From assembly GCA_023411445.1 (NCBI GenBank), contig JAEYOT010000695.1:1-6200 (forward strand): a stretch of 6,200 bases of DNA, read 5' to 3'. Origin of the DNA: Pseudomonadota bacterium (lineage in GTDB: Bacteria; Myxococcota_A; Polyangia; Polyangiales; Polyangiaceae). The position numbers and the translations under genes are program-made. Positions 5,068 to 6,200 of this stretch are shown here, piece after piece. The notes under the pieces are model-generated. The model did no database searches. It was not told where the DNA came from and was given only the letters and a program-made list of their open reading frames with translations. Position 1 is the stretch's first letter, and every line of letters starts with the position of its first letter.

Positions 5068-6200
5068 ATGCGTAAGTACTCTTCTGGGCTCGTCGGGTTG
5101 TCTTTGTTTGCTGTCGCCTGTGGAGGCCCCGGGGAACCGGCGGAAGCTCCGCAGCCGCTGGCCGAGCCTGGCATTGCCGTAGCGGCCCCGCCGCCGCCGC
5201 CGCCCGAGCCCGTCGCTCCTCCTGCTCCCACGGCCGAAGAGCTGAAGGCGGCGGCCGAGAAGAAGAAGTTGGAGGAAGACTTCGCCAAGCTCGAGCAAGA
5301 GCACCAAGCAGAGCTCGCGCGCCTCACCCCCGAGGTGAAGAAGGCCAGCGCCGCCCTCGCCGAGAAGGCCTACCCCACGCTCAAAGCAGCGCTGACGGCC
5401 GCGCTGGCTGGTCCGCATCGCGCGCCGGGTCACAAGGAGCGCGACGCACAGCGCCACCCGCAAGAAACGCTCGAGGCGTTTGGCATCAAGCCGAATCAGA
5501 CCGTGCTCGAATACGGCCCGGGCGAAGGCTGGTTCACGGAGCTGCTGGCGCCGACGCTCGCCAAGAACGGCAAGCTATACGTGACGATGACGGACCCCAA
5601 CGCCTCGCGCGAGCTGCGTCCCACGCTCTACGGCCTGCGCACCAAGTACTTCTTGGAGAAGCTGCCGGAGGTGTACGGCAAAGTGGAGCCAATCGTCGTC
5701 GACGGCAAGGAGCCGAAGCTCCCGCTCGAGGGCAAGCTGGACGCCGTGCTCGTCATGCGCAGCCTGCACGGCATGTACAACAACAAGGTGCTGCCGCAGT
5801 GGCTGGCGGAGTTTCACCGCGCTCTGAAGCCGAAGGGCGTGCTCGGCATCGAGCAGCACCGCGCAGCGGCCGGCAAGAGCCCGGACGAGACGAGCAAGCT
5901 CGGCTACCTGCCGGAGGCGTTCGTGATCGAGCAGATCGAGGCCGCCGGCTTCAAGCTCGCCAGCAAGTCCGAGATCAACGCCAACCCCAAGGACACGAAG
6001 GATCACCCGGAAGGCGTCTGGTCGCTGCCGCCCACGCTGCGAGAGGGCGAGAAGGACCGCGACAAGTACCTAGCGATCGGCGAGAGCGATCGCATGACCT
6101 TGAAGTTCATCAAGGTCGACGCGCCCAAGCCGGCAGCAGCAGCCCCGGCTGCAGCGCCCAAGGCGGCCACGCCCGCACCGGCAGCAGCTCCGGCTGCAGC
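5068..6200 (+). CDS. Lipoprotein class I SAM-dependent methyltransferase (COG4798-like), 3'-partial
   Basis: The frame runs from ATG 5068 through 377 complete codons to the window edge. Residues 1-18 (MRKYSSGLVGLSLFAVAC) form a lipoprotein-type signal peptide: basic start, hydrophobic core, and a lipobox-like AVAC with Cys18 as the lipidation site, then Gly-Gly. A Pro-rich stalk (residues 27-54, with six prolines at 41-46) and a charged helical stretch (56-100) follow. Residues 121-350 resemble the COG4798 predicted methyltransferases. The AdoMet-binding motif I is VLEYGPGEGWF (146-156), DAVLVMRSLHG (225-235) matches the motif IV region, and HRALKPKGVLGIEQH (250-264) matches the segment ending the core fold. 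The DRMTLKF end (341-347) is also typical. From residue 352 the protein becomes an Ala/Pro/Lys tail. The substrate is unknown. Exported location is odd because AdoMet is cytoplasmic. No clear ribosome-binding site precedes the ATG. Confidence 0.85.
   Translation, partial: MRKYSSGLVGLSLFAVACGGPGEPAEAPQPLAEPGIAVAAPPPPPPEPVAPPAPTAEELKAAAEKKKLEEDFAKLEQEHQAELARLTPEVKKASAALAEKAYPTLKAALTAALAGPHRAPGHKERDAQRHPQETLEAFGIKPNQTVLEYGPGEGWFTELLAPTLAKNGKLYVTMTDPNASRELRPTLYGLRTKYFLEKLPEVYGKVEPIVVDGKEPKLPLEGKLDAVLVMRSLHGMYNNKVLPQWLAEFHRALKPKGVLGIEQHRAAAGKSPDETSKLGYLPEAFVIEQIEAAGFKLASKSEINANPKDTKDHPEGVWSLPPTLREGEKDRDKYLAIGESDRMTLKFIKVDAPKPAAAAPAAAPKAATPAPAAAPAA
6130..6200 (+). repeat. Ala/Pro-rich low-complexity repeat in the methyltransferase tail
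   Basis: The tail encodes PAAAAPAAAPK, then a related PAAAPAA that runs off the window. At DNA level, 6130-6155 and 6178-6200 both begin CCGGCAGCAGC and end CCGGCTGCAGC, differing by a 3-base unit in the middle. This looks like local duplication by slippage in a linker. The end of the repeat and of the protein are not in the window, so total length is unknown. Confidence 0.7.

Noticed and set aside
4996..5463. Minus-strand frames opposite the start of the methyltransferase gene
   Set aside because: The Gly- and Leu-rich runs are the complement of the Pro-rich stalk and charged helix of the plus-strand lipoprotein.

Overview
The window is GC-rich DNA whose third codon positions are strongly G/C. 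It contains Gly-, Ala- and Pro-rich linkers, a duplicated Cys-rich extracellular module behind a protease-like domain, a stand-alone receiver-like protein and a lipoprotein with a Pro-rich stalk. This combination suggests a myxobacterium (Myxococcota, for example a Polyangiales relative). That is an inference from gene style; no rRNA or marker gene is present.

Layout. (1) Bases 1-1701, plus strand: the 3' part of a large exported protein with a zinc-protease-like HELAH motif and two copies of a 12-cysteine module; its start lies before the window. (2) 1759-2163, minus strand: a small single-domain receiver-like protein whose phosphorylation residues are lost (pseudo-receiver). (3) 2164-2407: a divergent intergenic region. 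(4) 2408-2644, plus: a 78-residue exported protein with ten cysteines. (5) 2648-4480, minus: a ClC-type chloride channel/transporter with two C-terminal CBS domains, ending 3 bp from the small Cys-rich gene. (6) 4481-4590: a short gap with an 8-bp inverted repeat and three ATGTCA hexamers. (7) 4591-4848, minus: a small DUF3606-like protein with an unusual basic tail. (8) 4849-5067: a divergent intergenic region. (9) 5068 to the window end, plus: a predicted lipoprotein carrying a class I SAM-dependent methyltransferase domain (COG4798-like), cut off inside an Ala/Pro-rich tail.

The genes do not form an obvious single pathway. Orientation changes at nearly every gene, and only DUF3606 and ClC share a strand side by side. 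Three of the six proteins look exported (protease-like, small Cys-rich, lipoprotein methyltransferase). I see no mobile element, CRISPR array, tRNA or rRNA, and no clear evidence for a new multi-gene system. The points most worth following are the pseudo-receiver, the duplicated 12-Cys module, the apparently extracytoplasmic methyltransferase and the repeat cluster upstream of the ClC gene.
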